A stretch of 64,000 nucleotides of DNA, taken from Chaetoderma sp. LZ-2023a. Taxonomy: Eukaryota; Mollusca; Caudofoveata; Chaetodermatida; Chaetodermatidae. The first letter of the stretch is position 1; every line of letters starts with the position of its first letter. The notes under the pieces are model-generated. The model was not told the DNA's origin, did no database searches, and saw only the letters and a list, made by a program, of their open reading frames with translations. Position numbers and translations under genes: made by a program. The DNA is taken from contig CM067371.1 of NCBI GenBank assembly GCA_034401795.1, positions 77,847,333-77,911,332 on the forward strand, given 5' to 3'. This document shows positions 9,981-22,419 of the stretch, piece by piece.

Positions 9981-10025
9981 CTGTATAAGAAGTAATAGAA
10001 TGGTGAGTATTGATCGAAGGAGAAT
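9981..10025. repeat. Right terminal inverted repeat of DIRS unit C
   Basis: Complement of the left end at 3,377-3,421. It ends 'tgatcgaaggagaat'. Confidence 0.85.
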
Positions 10026-12517
10026 CTGTTTATTCCCCTATAGTAGCATAGGCTGAGGGATAGTCCTTAGGAAGTTTGATTGGGATAGTGCGGAAAAATT
10101 GATTGTGTTTCTTGCTGACTTTCACCTCAAGTCAAAAGAATACCTCCGAGTATGATTGAATTACAGTAGGCACATGATTTATAATTTGAAGTCAAATTAA
10201 TGATTTAAATTGGGCAACTATTGCAGGTGGTGTTTTTACACAGTGTTTATCCTTGCTAAAAACTCTTACTTCGAATATGGATAGATCTTTCTACAGCAAC
10301 AGTCGTTTGTAATTGCGGAATTTTCTGTTAAGGAGTTGCTCAATAAATTTTTCATAATTAATGGCATTTGATCCAAATTTCATTTAAGTTGAAAGCTTGT
10401 TTGAACGCCTGGGTTTTTTTTCTTCATAATGTATATATATATTCTTGTGATTGTAAGCTCTGCGTGTGATGGTTTGTTAAGAATCTATGCACTGACTCTA
10501 AGATGTAGGAAATGTGACCTAAGTGATCCTAGATGGTCTAGGTAAAGGCTTCTGTATGTATTTTTTCTTTTGTTGTATAAGAATGAATTGTAATTCTGAT
10601 AGGTTCACTTTACTTTCTTTTCTGTTTGCCTGTGGCTGCCTTAACAGTGGTTGAGGTGGTGGTGGTTCGATTCTCCCACCGTAAAAAAAAAATCATCACA
10701 GGGTTCATCCACCAAGTGGCTCTAGAGAAGAAGTCATTTAATGCTGTTAATTCAATTAAATTAAATTGAATTAAAATTAAATTAATTAGTCTGTTGCTGT
10801 TAATACATTTCCTATAGGACTTCTGGAAGGTATGGAAATCGATGACCACTGGAAAATATGATCAATGGAAACTCTGAATGGTAGTTACAAAAACTATCAC
10901 AACAGGGTCCTATTTAAATTCATTTGAAACGCATCAAATGGCTAAGGAAGAGATGAATTTTGACCTTTTTTCAGTAAATTTCAGATTTTCACCCTCAAAA
11001 ATGACCAATCATAATCCTGACTAGCAGTTCTGGAGGTTACCACCTTAGGGTACTTATAACCAAATTTGGTTGAAATCCAGCAAGCGGCTAAGGAGAAAAT
11101 AGTTTGATAATTTAAGCCAATTTTTCATAAAATCTCAGATTTTCAACTAAAAACATTTACCAATTAAAAATCTGAATAGATGTTCTGGAATGAACCACCA
11201 TTGGGTCCTTCTAACCAAATTTGTTTAAAATCCAGCAAGCAGCTAGCTAACGCAATAGATTTTGACAATTTCTGGTCAAAGCATTGGGCCAGGAGCTAAT
11301 ACTAATTGGCATTCAACAACCAATGTTAAATTGTAATTATATTAAAATGAAAAAAATTTAAGTTTTATAGAAATACATGAAGCTTTAAAAATGTAAATAA
11401 ACAAGTTACTTTATAATACAATCTAGAGTAGTTTCTACATGATTAAATTTATCATCAAAGACATGAACTTTAATTTCAAGTCTAATTTACTTATTTGCTA
11501 ACAGTAAGCATATGCCGACTGATCTCATTAAAAAACAATTGAATTTTAGACACCAAATATTGAAACTATTTGTCATAAATCTAGCATTTCAATATTCTTT
11601 TGTTATAGTATAATAAGGAAGTCCCTGGAAAGCCGCTACGTCATCAAGCGGCGCGAATTTTGCTTTGCTGTTGGCGTATGTCAATTTCGCAGACCTCTGA
11701 CCTAAATTGCTGGATGATTATTTTAGGAAAATCCGTCAAAATACTTCAAAAAATTAATTTCGTACGTGAACTTACAGTTTGGCGGTTATAGTTTCCACCA
11801 GAAGACGGAAATTCAGTTTTAAAACATTGCATTATAATACGCCGAGTTTTCTACTATCTACTACCAAGACGGACTTTCTGGGTTTTTCAACCACCAGAAC
11901 AAAGACGCTAAAAACAAGCCGATCGCGGTCAACAGCGCAAATCTGCTAATTTTTCCTTGAAAAATGCATCAAACGTTGCTTTAGAAGTCATTAAAACCAG
12001 CACACGTATCTCAACAAATTTTTTCCATCATTTGTCTATAGTACGATTTACTAGATAAAATCGAATACAATGATACATGGCTAATAGTAAAACATAGTCG
12101 GCATCTTTGCCCGTTCCAACGCCGCCGCATAGATTATTTGTGCAAAATGGCGAATTTTCCGTCTCAAGTTTGTTCCGAGGAACAAAGACATCGGTTTTTA
12201 TCTTCTACATATCCTAATAAATATTTACCATAAAATACACGTGCATCTAAATTAAAATCGTCGCCGCCATACTACACGTTCTATACTTACCCATATTAGA
12301 ATGTAGTGTAGTTACTACACAAATCTATAGAAAAAGTAAGAGCCTTTCTTCTTGCTATATAGCGTCCTCACTATATGATAATTTCAAATGCAGGGAAGGC
12401 GCGGGATCACGTGATATGCGCGCAAAAACCCGTATGCGCTTTCCCAAAAATAACGGTGCATGGGAGATTACTCTTCTGGGTCAGAAGAATTTAACATCGA
12501 AGAGTAATCTTTCTTAG
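10026..12517. other. Noncoding region with a 150-bp repeat
   Basis: No convincing gene. Between about 10,880 and 11,290 there are two and a half copies of a repeat of about 145-155 bp; 'caaatttg' with a following 'aaatccagcaagc' occurs at 11,061 and 11,216, with a weaker unit at 10,916. At 12,143 an ATGGCG in the context 'gcaaaatggcg' opens a 28-codon frame that I do not recognise. CG dinucleotides are denser at 11,640-12,450 than in the surroundings, which is compatible with a promoter. Confidence 0.4.
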
Positions 12518-12723
12518 ATTTGTATCTCGGATGTCCTATCGATGTATATAGTATATCGTGCATGGAGGCGTTTGATATCTGAGCTAATTTCACGAAACGT
12601 CATAAATTTAAAAACAATTAGTGGAGCAACAATATTCAGGCAGAGACAGGATGATAATACTTTATTGCTTTTCAAAATTTCAAAGGAGTTGTTTCTTGAA
12701 AATGGGCTCACTGCCACCAGTAG
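12518..12723 (+). CDS. Possible internal exon, unrecognised
   Basis: A reading frame of about 68 codons is bounded by 'tctttcttag' at the 5' side and 'agtaggtaagtg' at the 3' side, which look like splice acceptor and donor sites. The predicted peptide contains FRQRQDDNTLLLFKISKEL. I do not recognise the family. Composition is plausible for an exon, but a chance open frame in AT-rich DNA is equally possible. No partner exons were found. Confidence 0.2.
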
Positions 12724-12887
12724 GTAAGTGACCGCATTTAACAGCATTTTCAGCTCTTTTGTGGACATACTTTTCTGTTTGATATTTGAGGATTTGTTCC
12801 CATGACATCTTGGACATAATTGGTGAATGTCAAAAATCCTAATTAAGATTAGAAATGGGGTAATCTCATTACGAACAAAATTGGTGC

Positions 12888-12916
12888 GCGCGTGCGTGCG
12901 TGCGTGGGGGGGGGGA
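12888..12916. repeat. (GTGC)n and G-run microsatellite
   Basis: A short 'gcgcgcgtgcgtgcgtgcg' tract followed by about ten G. Confidence 0.8.
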
Positions 12917-13364
12917 GTTGTCTAGATAAAAACATTTATATTGTCAGAACGATGCAGCTCCAGGATGCTTAGATCATAGTTTATAAACTCAAATCACTAT
13001 CAAATTTGTATTATTTTAATGCAAAACTAAATGTAGCTTTCCAACAAATTACAAAGGCAGTCAAAAGAAACCTAACACTATGTGTAAGAAGAGTAACTCT
13101 GAGAACCTAATAGAATAGAATTATTAGGACTAACTATCTCAGTCTGATTCTATCTTATTAACAAGTTGTAGTCTCCGTGGATGACATCTAGCGAAACAAG
13201 TCGCACCCTCTTCTACATCGATTGTCATGCCATAATGGGCATGCATCAGAGCCAACCCATTAAGCCTGTCCTGTCACATTGTTGCTCCTAAGTATGTCTT
13301 GAGATAGCTAAGCTCAGTGTTAGCCCTTTCTGTCTCACGTGAGGTAATTTCAATGATGCAAAGG

Positions 13365-13465
<101 letters not shown>

Positions 13466-13597
13466 GAAAGTCTTCTTTCCTGCAGACCTTGAGGGTATCA
13501 CACGCTGTGCTGGGGTGGTCACTTTCACAGACATAATGAATCTCTCCGACTCGGGGTTCTTATTGCGTCTCCGCTCGACCAGCCACGCATATATGTG

Positions 13598-13665
13598 CTT
13601 CTATCTAGAATTGCTCATAGGCGCGGCCATTTTGCGCAAGGGATTGTGGTCTCCAACCGCTAACT

Positions 13666-13698
<33 letters not shown>

Positions 13699-13856
13699 TT
13701 TCACGCGTCTTTATTTTTAGATTGTAACCATAGATTTAGGATATATATTGGCTAGATCGCTCATTCGCATACGCTGACTATGGGGGCTGGCGGACTGACT
13801 GACTGCTATCTGACGCAGACGATTAGCTGTATATAGCCTTCAAAAGTAAGTAAATC
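13598..13856. promoter_or_regulatory. Candidate promoter and first exon with YY1-like and ZNF143-like motifs
   Basis: The minus strand reads 'accacaatcccttgcgca' followed directly by 'aaaatggccgcg'. The first resembles the ZNF143/Staf promoter element and the second matches the YY1 consensus. Both are typical of animal TATA-less promoters. A GA tract (13,666-13,698) follows on the plus strand. At 13,846 'caaaagtaagtaaat' resembles a splice donor, so a noncoding first exon on the plus strand is possible. A diverged copy of the motif pair sits at 15,890-15,930, which may mean it belongs to a repeat. Confidence 0.3.
13666..13698. repeat. (GA)n microsatellite
   Basis: A GA tract with one GAAAG interruption. 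Confidence 0.9.
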
Positions 13857-15530
13857 TTTTATTGGTAATTGGAATAGAAATTCTGCTTAAATAGCATGCA
13901 AAATATGGAACTACAAAACTACTGTAAAAAAAGAAATTGGGGAAATATGGTAATATGGAGAGGAATATGGAATTACAGAAATGTGTTAAAACCTAACTCA
14001 TACATTGCTGAAATTCCATATATTTCTGTACATATAAATATATGATAACTTCTTTTCATTTTTGAAACTGCTGCCGTAAGTCGTTCCTGCACATGTGTAG
14101 ACAATTTTCAGCATTATTGCTAACATAATCTACACAAATCTTTCTTGTACTGGCCGTGAAACAACTAGGCCTTTGAAACCAGCAAGATAATGGTTAAAGG
14201 GAAACACCAGACCCTCTATACTACTGTGTATAAAATGAATCTACAGACCGTAACGTTTTCAAAAATATAATTGTAAGCTCTGTGCTCAAATTAGAAATAT
14301 ATTATATTCGTTGTTTAAATATGTGATACATTAGTTAAATTTCTATTCCCGGATGAGGCGTATGACGTCATAAGTTGAACGTTTTTCTCGCTGTCATCCA
14401 ACGCTATCGCAATAAAATTGCGAATTGCGTTTTTATAAGGTTATCTTCAGCGGTTGTACAAATATATAAACTATATTTGCGGAAATGTTGAAGAATATAT
14501 AATAATAGTCCTTTGTCTGATTTCTCTAATGGTGCCGATTTTGACATCAAGTTTTGATCTTGAGATAAATGAATGACGCGATAGTATAGGCATATCAATA
14601 TAATTGTCACTGTTGAATCAACATTCCCACTGGGACTACGGCAGGTAATGTTATTAAAGTTTCACCTATTAATATGAGAGTTTAAATAGTTTGTACATAC
14701 ATCCAGTCCATCTTTAGGTACTTATGTTTTCATCCTAGCCTCAACACTTCCTGAGATATTGTAATATTCATGTAATTGGCAGGTATCTGGCCATCTTAAG
14801 GTTCGGCAACTAATGTATGAAAATAACAAATATATTCGATAAATTTGTGATAGTGTGATATACATCTTAATCTCTTCAATCTGTACATATATAAATGATG
14901 TCGATAGCATTATCATCGATAGAGATATCATCATCCAAATGCATGCACTCCTGTCTTCAGAGTGCCGTTATCACGGTTCTTGTCGGATGGGATTCAACCT
15001 ATGACGTCACAGGTTTAATTAACTTGTAGAAATTTGTGGTAACATAGCGTTCTTTAGCACCATTTTAATCGGATTTATATATAAATGTCGCAGGACAGTT
15101 TTGCACAGTAGCCTAAATATGGGCTCTACGATAGAACTGTGTGTTTTATGCAAACTATGGTGACCCTTCTTGTGTTCCCCTTTAAAGCAAGTTTTTCAAT
15201 ATATCAGTTTCCTCGAAACCTGACACCGTTTGGTATAGAAGACCTAAAAAATAAATTAACACGTTTTCAAAACAAGGTAGAATTTATCTTATTCTTTGTT
15301 AATATAGTAACTTATATACATGTATGAGCTGTACTGTAAAAACGCCGGATCGATGGTATAGAACATCTAAAAAATGAAGTAAAATGTTTGCAAAACAAGA
15401 CAGAATTTCTGTTTATAGTTTGTCGGTATATTAACTTGTTTATGATCTGTAAAACGTAGCCTAAGCGTTCGCATCACTGGTGATAAGTGAGCACATATTT
15501 TAGCAAGAGCGGTCAAATATTGTAGGCAAG
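13857..15530. other. Noncoding AT-rich region
   Basis: Two related segments, 'gaagacctaaaaaataaa' near 15,238 and 'gaacatctaaaaaatgaag' near 15,361, each followed by 'aaaacaag.cagaattt', show a diverged local duplication of about 120 bp. No gene is seen. Confidence 0.4.
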
Positions 15531-15534
15531 CTGA

Positions 15535-15890
15535 TAAATATTTTGAAACTAATTTGACCGGGTGCTGTTGCAATGACGTTATATAATCGATTGATAAACT
15601 TGGAAAGGGCCATTGAAGATGGACTATACATTGTTGTAAGAATTGCATGTCTACTATTTAATACATATTCTGTTGAATATTTTGAAACTAATTTGACTGG
15701 GCGCTGTTGCTGCCATAGGCAGCAACAGCACCCAGTTAAATTAGTTTCAAAATATTCAACGGGTTACCTGTATAGATTTCAGGAAATTGATAGCTAGGGC
15801 ATCCAGGGATCGATCGATCCAAACACTGCGAAGTGTGGGTGGAGCTTAGCTAGAGGTGGGCGGGGCCTAGCTAAAACTGGAAAGGTCCAT
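15535..15890. repeat. Interspersed repeat family P1, copy 1, with central palindrome
   Basis: A perfect-looking hairpin occupies 15,672-15,760: arms of 43 bp with 41 matches and a 3-base loop, starting 'gttgaatattttgaaacta'. It is followed by the family's conserved tail: 'ttacctgtatag', 'gggatcgatcgatcc', 'gtgtgggtggagcttagct' and 'ctggaaaggtcca'. The same order recurs at 36.3-36.8, 41.6-42.0, 49.3-49.6 and 53.3-54.1 kb. A half-arm copy lies at 15,535-15,575. Confidence 0.85.
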
Positions 15891-15949
15891 TGCCTATACG
15901 CGCTGCCTTTTTGCGCACAGGATTGTGAGCAATGTCAAATTGCATGCCA

Positions 15950-16060
15950 GAAGGGGACAGTTTTTGATAATTTACCACTGGAATGACTCTCGAGACAGTC
16001 ATTCCAGATTCCAGTGGCAAATCTGCAAAATCAGCCTTCTCTTGGCCTGCAAATGGACAT
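15950..16060. repeat. Palindromic repeat family P2, copy 2
   Basis: Inner arms 'ccactggaatgact' and 'agtcattccag' as in 54-193, followed by 'cttctcttggcctgcaaatg', which also follows the copy near 40,400. Confidence 0.7.
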
Positions 16061-16479
16061 TCAATGTCTAAATATTTTAACAATCTTTACCAAATTTAGA
16101 GAGTAAATGTTTAATATATTATGATGACAATACCAGGTACTGTGTCTGTTTAATTTTTCCCTTATGTATTATAGCATAAAACACTACGCTGAACATTCGA
16201 GATAGTCCATACATTTCCATTGTTATGTCTCGTAGGGCGTCGGGGCAATGATTTTAACATCATGGACACATTTTACTAGTCATGATATGTGTGGTAAATT
16301 TTCACAGTAAAACATGTATAATACTATTGTTGAGTATGAAAAAGTAGACAAAATTCACTAAAAATAATATATGTATGACTTTCATTAGTAATTTATTGTC
16401 CTTAATCCTTGACTGGGAAAAGAGCTATGCATGCAATTATTTAGCACTATGGATAGATAACTGATGTTCTCAATTTCCA

Positions 16480-17500
16480 GTCAAAACGGCTGTCAATAAC
16501 ATTGTAGCAGGTGGTTTAGATACAGAAATCAACAGAAAGGGTATGTATGTGATAAGTTAGTAATGCCTGCAATGTGTTCAGTCCAAAAATTCCACCCATA
16601 TGGTTAGATAGGTATCTGAATATGCTATTGAAGTATTGAGTTAAAATATGTTTTCCATGAAGTAATCTAATTTGTTGTACACAATTTCATACTGAAAATT
16701 AGCTGAAATTTTAGCCAATTCACATTCTTCACTGCCCTATTATCTGTAGGTTATGCTCGGCCCCAGATTTTCATCCACATGGACTTGAGTTTGATTATGC
16801 TAGCTATATAAAAAGATTTCTAGATGAAGTAATTTCATAGTATGCAAATCCATACTGAAAACTTTTGAAAATTGTATCTGATTCATGCTTTTCAGTGCAC
16901 TACTGTCTGTAATATATTCGGCCCCAGTATTTCAGACACATAATATTGCCAATTCAAAAGAAATTCTACAGCGAAGTAATTTGTCAGATCCACGGTTTTC
17001 AGTATGCTACTGTCTGCAATAGATTCTGTCCCAGAATTCCACTGATGTGTTTCGATAGGTATATGAATGCACTTTTAAAATGTCGAGTTTAAAAATAGTC
17101 TACCATAAAGTAATCAGTATAAGCAATATGTAATTTAGTTGCGTCCAACAGTTATCAGATGTCAATAATTTACTATTTTAAGTACCAATATCTGCATAAT
17201 CTGTTTGCACTCTGCTATCGAACATCTTTCCATGTAGAACTCTTTATGGTGTTGTACGGAATATTGCACAATTCTACCACCACGTAATTTCATAGTATGT
17301 AGTTATATAATCGACATATGCCACGATTGTAAGATAGATGGTTCACATTCACCACATTCCGATAGCTGGTGATATGTCCTGGCATATTGCATGTAATAGC
17401 TTCTACCCCAAAATGACAGCCATATGTTTACATATGTATATGAATACGTTAATGAAGTATTGAGTTTAAAAGATTTATACCAGGAAGTAATATCGTAGTA
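16480..17500. repeat. Diverged noncoding repeat cluster, left part
   Basis: Irregular copies of a unit of about 100-190 bp. Recognisable elements are 'actgtctgtaata' followed by 'ttcggcccc', then 'catatg.ttagataggtat', 'tgaagtattgagt' and 'gaagtaatttcatagta'. The cluster resumes after the LINE fossil at 18,420-19,330. Confidence 0.6.
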
Positions 17501-17505
17501 CACAA

Positions 17506-17913
17506 TTTAATCTAAAAGCTCTGAAGGCAGCTCTATACAAATTCGATGCCTGCCACCGCAAACACCTATGCACCATCACTGGACACCGAGGGCCAGACAG
17601 CATAATTTCCAAAGATGCACTATACAAGATGTGGAATACGTCACCGCTGTCTGTAAAAGTCGCCCAGCAAAGATGGTCCATGTTTGGCCATGTGCTAAGG
17701 ATGCCAAAAGAGACACAGAGAGCCTTCGAATTCGCCCTACTCGAAGCCAGCAAATACAAAGCCAGATGATGCCACTGCATAAATCTGCTAAGCGTGTTAC
17801 GAGGTGACCTCAAGAAAGCAGGACTTGGTACACCCAAGTCAAAAATGGACTTGAGGAAGCTAAGGGCTTCGGCTGAGGATAAGACATGTTGGGCAAAAGC
17901 GAAGAAGGGCTGA
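17506..17913 (+). pseudogene. LINE C-terminal fragment
   Basis: Plus-strand translation gives the tail of a LINE reverse transcriptase: a His/Cys-containing FDACHRKHLCTITGHRGPDS, then SPLSVKVAQQRWSMFGHVLR. This 'RW..FGHVLRM' pattern follows the RT domain in several non-LTR clades. There is one in-frame TGA at 17,767 and the fragment ends at a stop at 17,911. The upstream RT domain is missing, so this is an isolated fossil. The longer open frame on the opposite strand is its shadow. Confidence 0.75.
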
Positions 17914-18419
17914 TTGCAGCTGTAGGATGCTGCTACCACAGCTGCTACTACAGCCATAGAATACAGTAATCATACATAATAGATTGTGTGTGAAATCACA
18001 CCGATCTGTGCTGTACCCAAAATATTAATATATGTATATATTGCATTACAAATGCGCGGAAATCCACCATGGTCTATATTGTACCAATAGTATTCTATTA
18101 CAAGTCAATTATGTGTGGAATCACATCAGTCTATATTATACAACATACAATACAATATTATCCCTATTAGGCAGTGGGTCGAACAACACCAGTCTCTTCG
18201 TTTGACCAAACTAAAACCTACACTAACTTGCACTATGTACACTATGAAAAATTATGACTATATAATACGACCCATATCTTTACTTTTCGGAATCACTGTG
18301 ACCCATCTGTTTAAAAAGCAATCTAACTAAAAAGTATAATTCAGCCAAAATTTCATCTCAGCTGTAAACAATATGATATCATATCATTGCTAGCTATAGT
18401 CATAATTAAATCAAATTCT

Positions 18420-19330
18420 ACAATGAAATAGTGCCGTAGTCCGCAATTCCATACCAAAAATTGGCTTAAATTTTGACAGATCAGTGATTTTCAGTACCAT
18501 ACTGTCTGTAATAGGTTAGGCCCCTATTCGGTTCTAAATTCATACATATGGTCAGATCGGTATATGAATACGCCAATGAAGCATCAAGCTTAAAAATGTC
18601 TACCATGAAGTAATTTCGTAGCACACAATTCCATGGCAAAAATTTGCACACGTTTTGGCAGATCCATGGTTTTCGGTAGCCTACTGTCTGTAATAGGTTC
18701 GTCCCCAAAATGTCAGATAGATGTAAGAATAAGCTAATAAAATATTGATTTTTAAAAATTCTACCATAAAGTAATTTTATAATACACAACTTAGTAACGA
18801 CCAAAAGTTGTCAGATGCTAATACTTTACGTACCAATATCTATGTACTCTGTTTGTAACCACTTTTCGAACATCTAGCCATACAGAACGCAATAGCTATT
18901 ATTATGTACTAGTGCTGTACGAAATATTGCATGATTCTAATATCAGTTAATATCATAATTTCCAAGTATGTCCATGTGGTTAATTATTCGCAATATGTCC
19001 CCATTGAAAGATAGTTGGTTCACATTAGCCACAATCGGATAGATGTCAGTATGTCCTGGCATATCGCTTGTAATGGGTTCGGCTCAAGAATTTCACCCAT
19101 ATGTTTAGCTAGATATATATGAATGCGCTAATAAAGTATAGAATTTTTGCAATTTCTACAATGGAGTAATTTCGAAACATGCAATTTAGTCACAACTTAC
19201 AGTTTTCAAATGGTAAGAATTTACTATATATTCAGTATCAGAATCTCTGTACTCGGTTTATAACCAGGCTTTCGAACATAATACCATCTAGAACTCACTA
19301 GATATTGCACGATTCTATTATCAAATATTT
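18420..19330. repeat. Diverged noncoding repeat cluster, right part
   Basis: Same units as at 16,480-17,500: 'actgtctgtaataggtt' occurs at about 18,500 and 18,680, with a weaker copy near 19,066, each with 'gaagtaattt' or 'aagtaatttc' downstream. Confidence 0.6.
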
Positions 19331-20870
19331 CTTGTAATAATGTGAAAATCTTTCTATATATCCTATAATTTAGCTCCAGATAGAATCTGAATTATCAAAC
19401 AAAACCCCCAGACTTTACACATATCATCAACAAGATGGATGGAAAGATGTCTGGACGGCCCCAAAATATAATCTAATCTTCCAGTAGCCCATAGCTAATC
19501 CTATCCAAGGCTGATGTCACTACAGCCATATTAAACATATGCCACTACCAAGAAACTATCATTATCACGATCGCAATCACCATCAGTACTACATGGCACA
19601 GGTAAGAAACTGTAAATGATAGTAAGAGCCAATGTAACATTGAATCTTAATATAACAACATAAACACACTTCTCTCTGTCCTGCAAATATGTTGTCAATG
19701 TATCACATTGTCTAATGGCTATGTCTTTATGGTACATTGACTTTAACTTGAATCCCATATCTTCTTATAGTGTATAGTGACTGCACCAGTTCTACATGTA
19801 TACTTTATTTTGTGTTCTATGTAGGGGTCCAAGTTCTAGATCTAGTCACTGTCTTTGGTGGAGAACATGTTGTGCTACTGCAAATTGTATATTATATATA
19901 ACATGAATTTGAAGCTCAACTTGAATTATAATAATCTCCGGCCACGTTATTTACCATTGATGCCTTGCATCAATATGTGTACTCGTTATTTATCATAATT
20001 TAGATTATATGCGTTCATTGATAATAAGTTAACGCTATAGTTGCAGGCATTAAATGTAGAATTTGAAAACCGAACAGTAAACGTGTGTACACACAATGAT
20101 GTGATTTGTAAAATAATTTAATAAAAAAATAATTTTTTTGGTCTGCTTGTCAGGGGGTGACCCGTGCACCGTGGGACACCCTCCTAAATCCGCCCCTGAG
20201 TCAGTTTACCATCAGAAAGTTTGAAAGGATGTCTGTCTCGGTGGGTGGTGTGTTTTCTGGACATGAGCTCGCGTGTACCCGTCCCTCTGCGCCTCCAATC
20301 GCTGTGCCTGTCTGTACGATACCCATACCATATGTGCATGCCACTGTCGGGGACTAGGTTATATCTCGGTAGGCAACATAATACACAAATTTAAATTAAA
20401 CTCTTATTAAATTTTATTGATCTGACCACGTCGACGTTCTTGGGAAAAATTATCTCAGCTGCGTACATACGCATTACACATCATATTATACACTAAACAA
20501 GGGAAGTCACTCCTTACAATGTGGATGGTGATGGCGGTAACTAAATATAGGTTATCTCCCCTAACATCATAGATTAAGACCAGTCCCATTGTTGGCTATT
20601 ATTTCAATCAGACTCATTAAATAATGATGGATATATCACACCACTGTATTAAAATGTATCATAATATTTGTACCGTACGTATGCATGTATGAAACTGTAT
20701 TGTATGCTGATTAGCCAAAGCTGGCAAAAAAGCAAATAAATAAATATCTATCTATCTACTGGTGTGGCAACAGGGGCAAACTGCCATATCTGAAAAATAT
20801 ATTGGGGAAATATTTTACTTTTACGTTAATTATGGAATTCTGATATTATTCGTTAGTCGTCATTTATTTA
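19331..20870. other. Noncoding region
   Basis: No coding pattern. A segment at 20,140-20,360 ('ggggtgacccgtgcaccg', 'aaatccgcccctg') and an A/T-rich tail with 'aaataaataaatatctatct' at about 20,738-20,758 look like transposon debris, but I cannot name the family. Confidence 0.35.
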
Positions 20871-20879
20871 TGCAATCCA

Positions 20880-21650
20880 ATGTATGGCTGTTATACTGCG
20901 TTATTCCATATAAAATGGCCGTTATTCTTGGTTATTCTATATAATCTGGCCATTATCTTGTGTTATTCTATATAAAATGGCGGTTATTCCGTGGCCGTTA
21001 TTCCAAGTTATTCCTTATAAAATGGCTGTTATTCTTAGTTATTCCATATTATTCGGCTGTTATTGTACGCTGTTCCATATAATATGGCTGTTACTCTGAG
21101 TTATTCTATACAATATGGCCGTTATTCCGAGATATTCCATACTATGTGGCAGTTATGCCGAGTTATTCCATACAATATGGCCGTTATTTCAAGATATTCC
21201 GTATTAGCCTTTATGGCAGTTATTCCGAGTTATTCCATATAATATGGCCGTTATTCCGAGTTATTCTATATTATTCATTATTTGTTATTCATTATTCGTT
21301 ATTTTTATGCAACACAACCCGATGTATGGCTGTTATTCTTAGTTATTCCATATAAGATGGCCATTATTTTGTGTTATTCCATAAAAAATTGTGGTTGTTC
21401 TGTGTTATTCCATATAATTTGGCTGTTACTCCGAGTTATTCCTTATAAAGTCGCTGTTATTCTTAGTTATTCCATATTATTTGGCTGTTATTCCATTGTT
21501 GTGTTATTCCATATAATATGGCCATTAGTCCAAATTATTCCATATAGTATGGTCGGTATGCGGAGTTATTCCATATAATATGGCTATTATTCCAAGTTAT
21601 TCCACAAGATCTGACTGTTATTCCATATTATTCATTATTCCTTATTAGTT
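20880..21650. repeat. 31-bp satellite array 1
   Basis: About 25 degenerate copies of a 31-bp monomer around 'ttattccatataaaatggc' and 'gttattc'. Consecutive starts at 20,901, 20,932 and 20,963 show the exact 31-bp step; later units vary between about 30 and 38 bp. Because 31 is not a multiple of three, the reading frames here are meaningless. The same monomer forms a second array at 37,965-38,262. Confidence 0.9.
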
Positions 21651-21882
21651 ATTTGTTAATTCCTTTTAGTGGACTCCGCTTCCCTTCTACCATATAACTA
21701 GGTGTTGTTTTTGCAATATTTAATATCCGCTTATAAAACTGTACCTGGATGTTTTCTATTGAAGATTTTCGATCCCCCAGATTTCACACCCAGTTAAGTC
21801 CAGGAAAACGCCTGTTAGAAGGAATGCTTGTCTTGCAAAATCGAGATTTCAGCATATTACACGTCTATTGTAAAGTAATAAT

Positions 21883-21884
<2 letters not shown>

Positions 21885-21923
<39 letters not shown>
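21885..21923. repeat. (AAT)n microsatellite
   Basis: About 12 AAT units. Confidence 0.9.
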
Positions 21924-22049
21924 TGGGTGTTATACACGTATGGAATTATGATTTACAATAGTATTGGTAATTTCAAGGTCATTGATTCATATATGGCCAA
22001 GAAATTGTTGAAATTCTTTTTTAAAAGTTGGTACAATTCGTCACTGTGC

Positions 22050-22395
22050 TGACGAAGGGGCGAATATTACATTTTGTAAATTTAGAGTTAACACCGCCAT
22101 GTCGTTTACTGGTGAAATTAACTAAACATTACAGTACGCTGTGTTATAGCAAACACGCTGGTTAAGCGACAAATCACTGGTGGTGTGGGCGAATAGTGCC
22201 TTGACACGTCAACATGTGTTTCACGAACAGGCGAACATGAAGTATTAATATCACTAAGAACTGTTGGAATGAGAAATTGAAGAGGCGAAAATGTAGTAAA
22301 TGCAACGAATTGTACATAACGAACAGGCGAATATTGGGCGAATATGCCAATCTCACCAGCATAAAAAAACGTTTCACGAAGAGGCGAATATTTAT
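22050..22395. repeat. Cluster of 'gGCGAATAT' motifs
   Basis: At least six variants of 'cgaacaggcgaatat' or 'ggggcgaatatt' occur at about 22,059, 22,187, 22,226, 22,284, 22,322-22,340 and 22,381. A 19-bp match to the first, 'ctgacgaaggggcgaatat', is present in inverse orientation at about 28,739. Function unknown. Confidence 0.45.
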
Positions 22396-22419
22396 TTTAG
22401 TTAATTACTGCCTTATTAA

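Larger units (their letters stand above)
3377..10025 (-). mobile_element. DIRS unit C: near-complete DIRS-type retrotransposon
   Basis: A 6.65-kb element on the minus strand. The ends are inverted: plus-strand 'attctccttcgatcaatact' begins at 3,377 and its complement ends at 10,025, with about 40 bp matching. The order from the 5' end (right) is: a leader of roughly 1 kb, a gag-like region, RT plus RNase H, and an overlapping tyrosine recombinase. There is no aspartate integrase and there are no direct LTRs. That combination defines the DIRS order, which integrates through a circular intermediate. One homopolymer frameshift in RT and several frame breaks in gag make this copy defective. Confidence 0.93.

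Noticed and set aside
17475..17957. 160-codon minus-strand frame
   Set aside because: Shadow of the LINE fragment, which has recognisable motifs on the plus strand.
21146..21578. Membrane-protein-like frames rich in Tyr, Ser, Ile
   Set aside because: They lie in the 31-bp satellite, whose unit length is not a multiple of three and whose spacing drifts.
20880..21650. CRISPR-like array
   Set aside because: Units are contiguous with no unique spacers, and the context is an animal genome.
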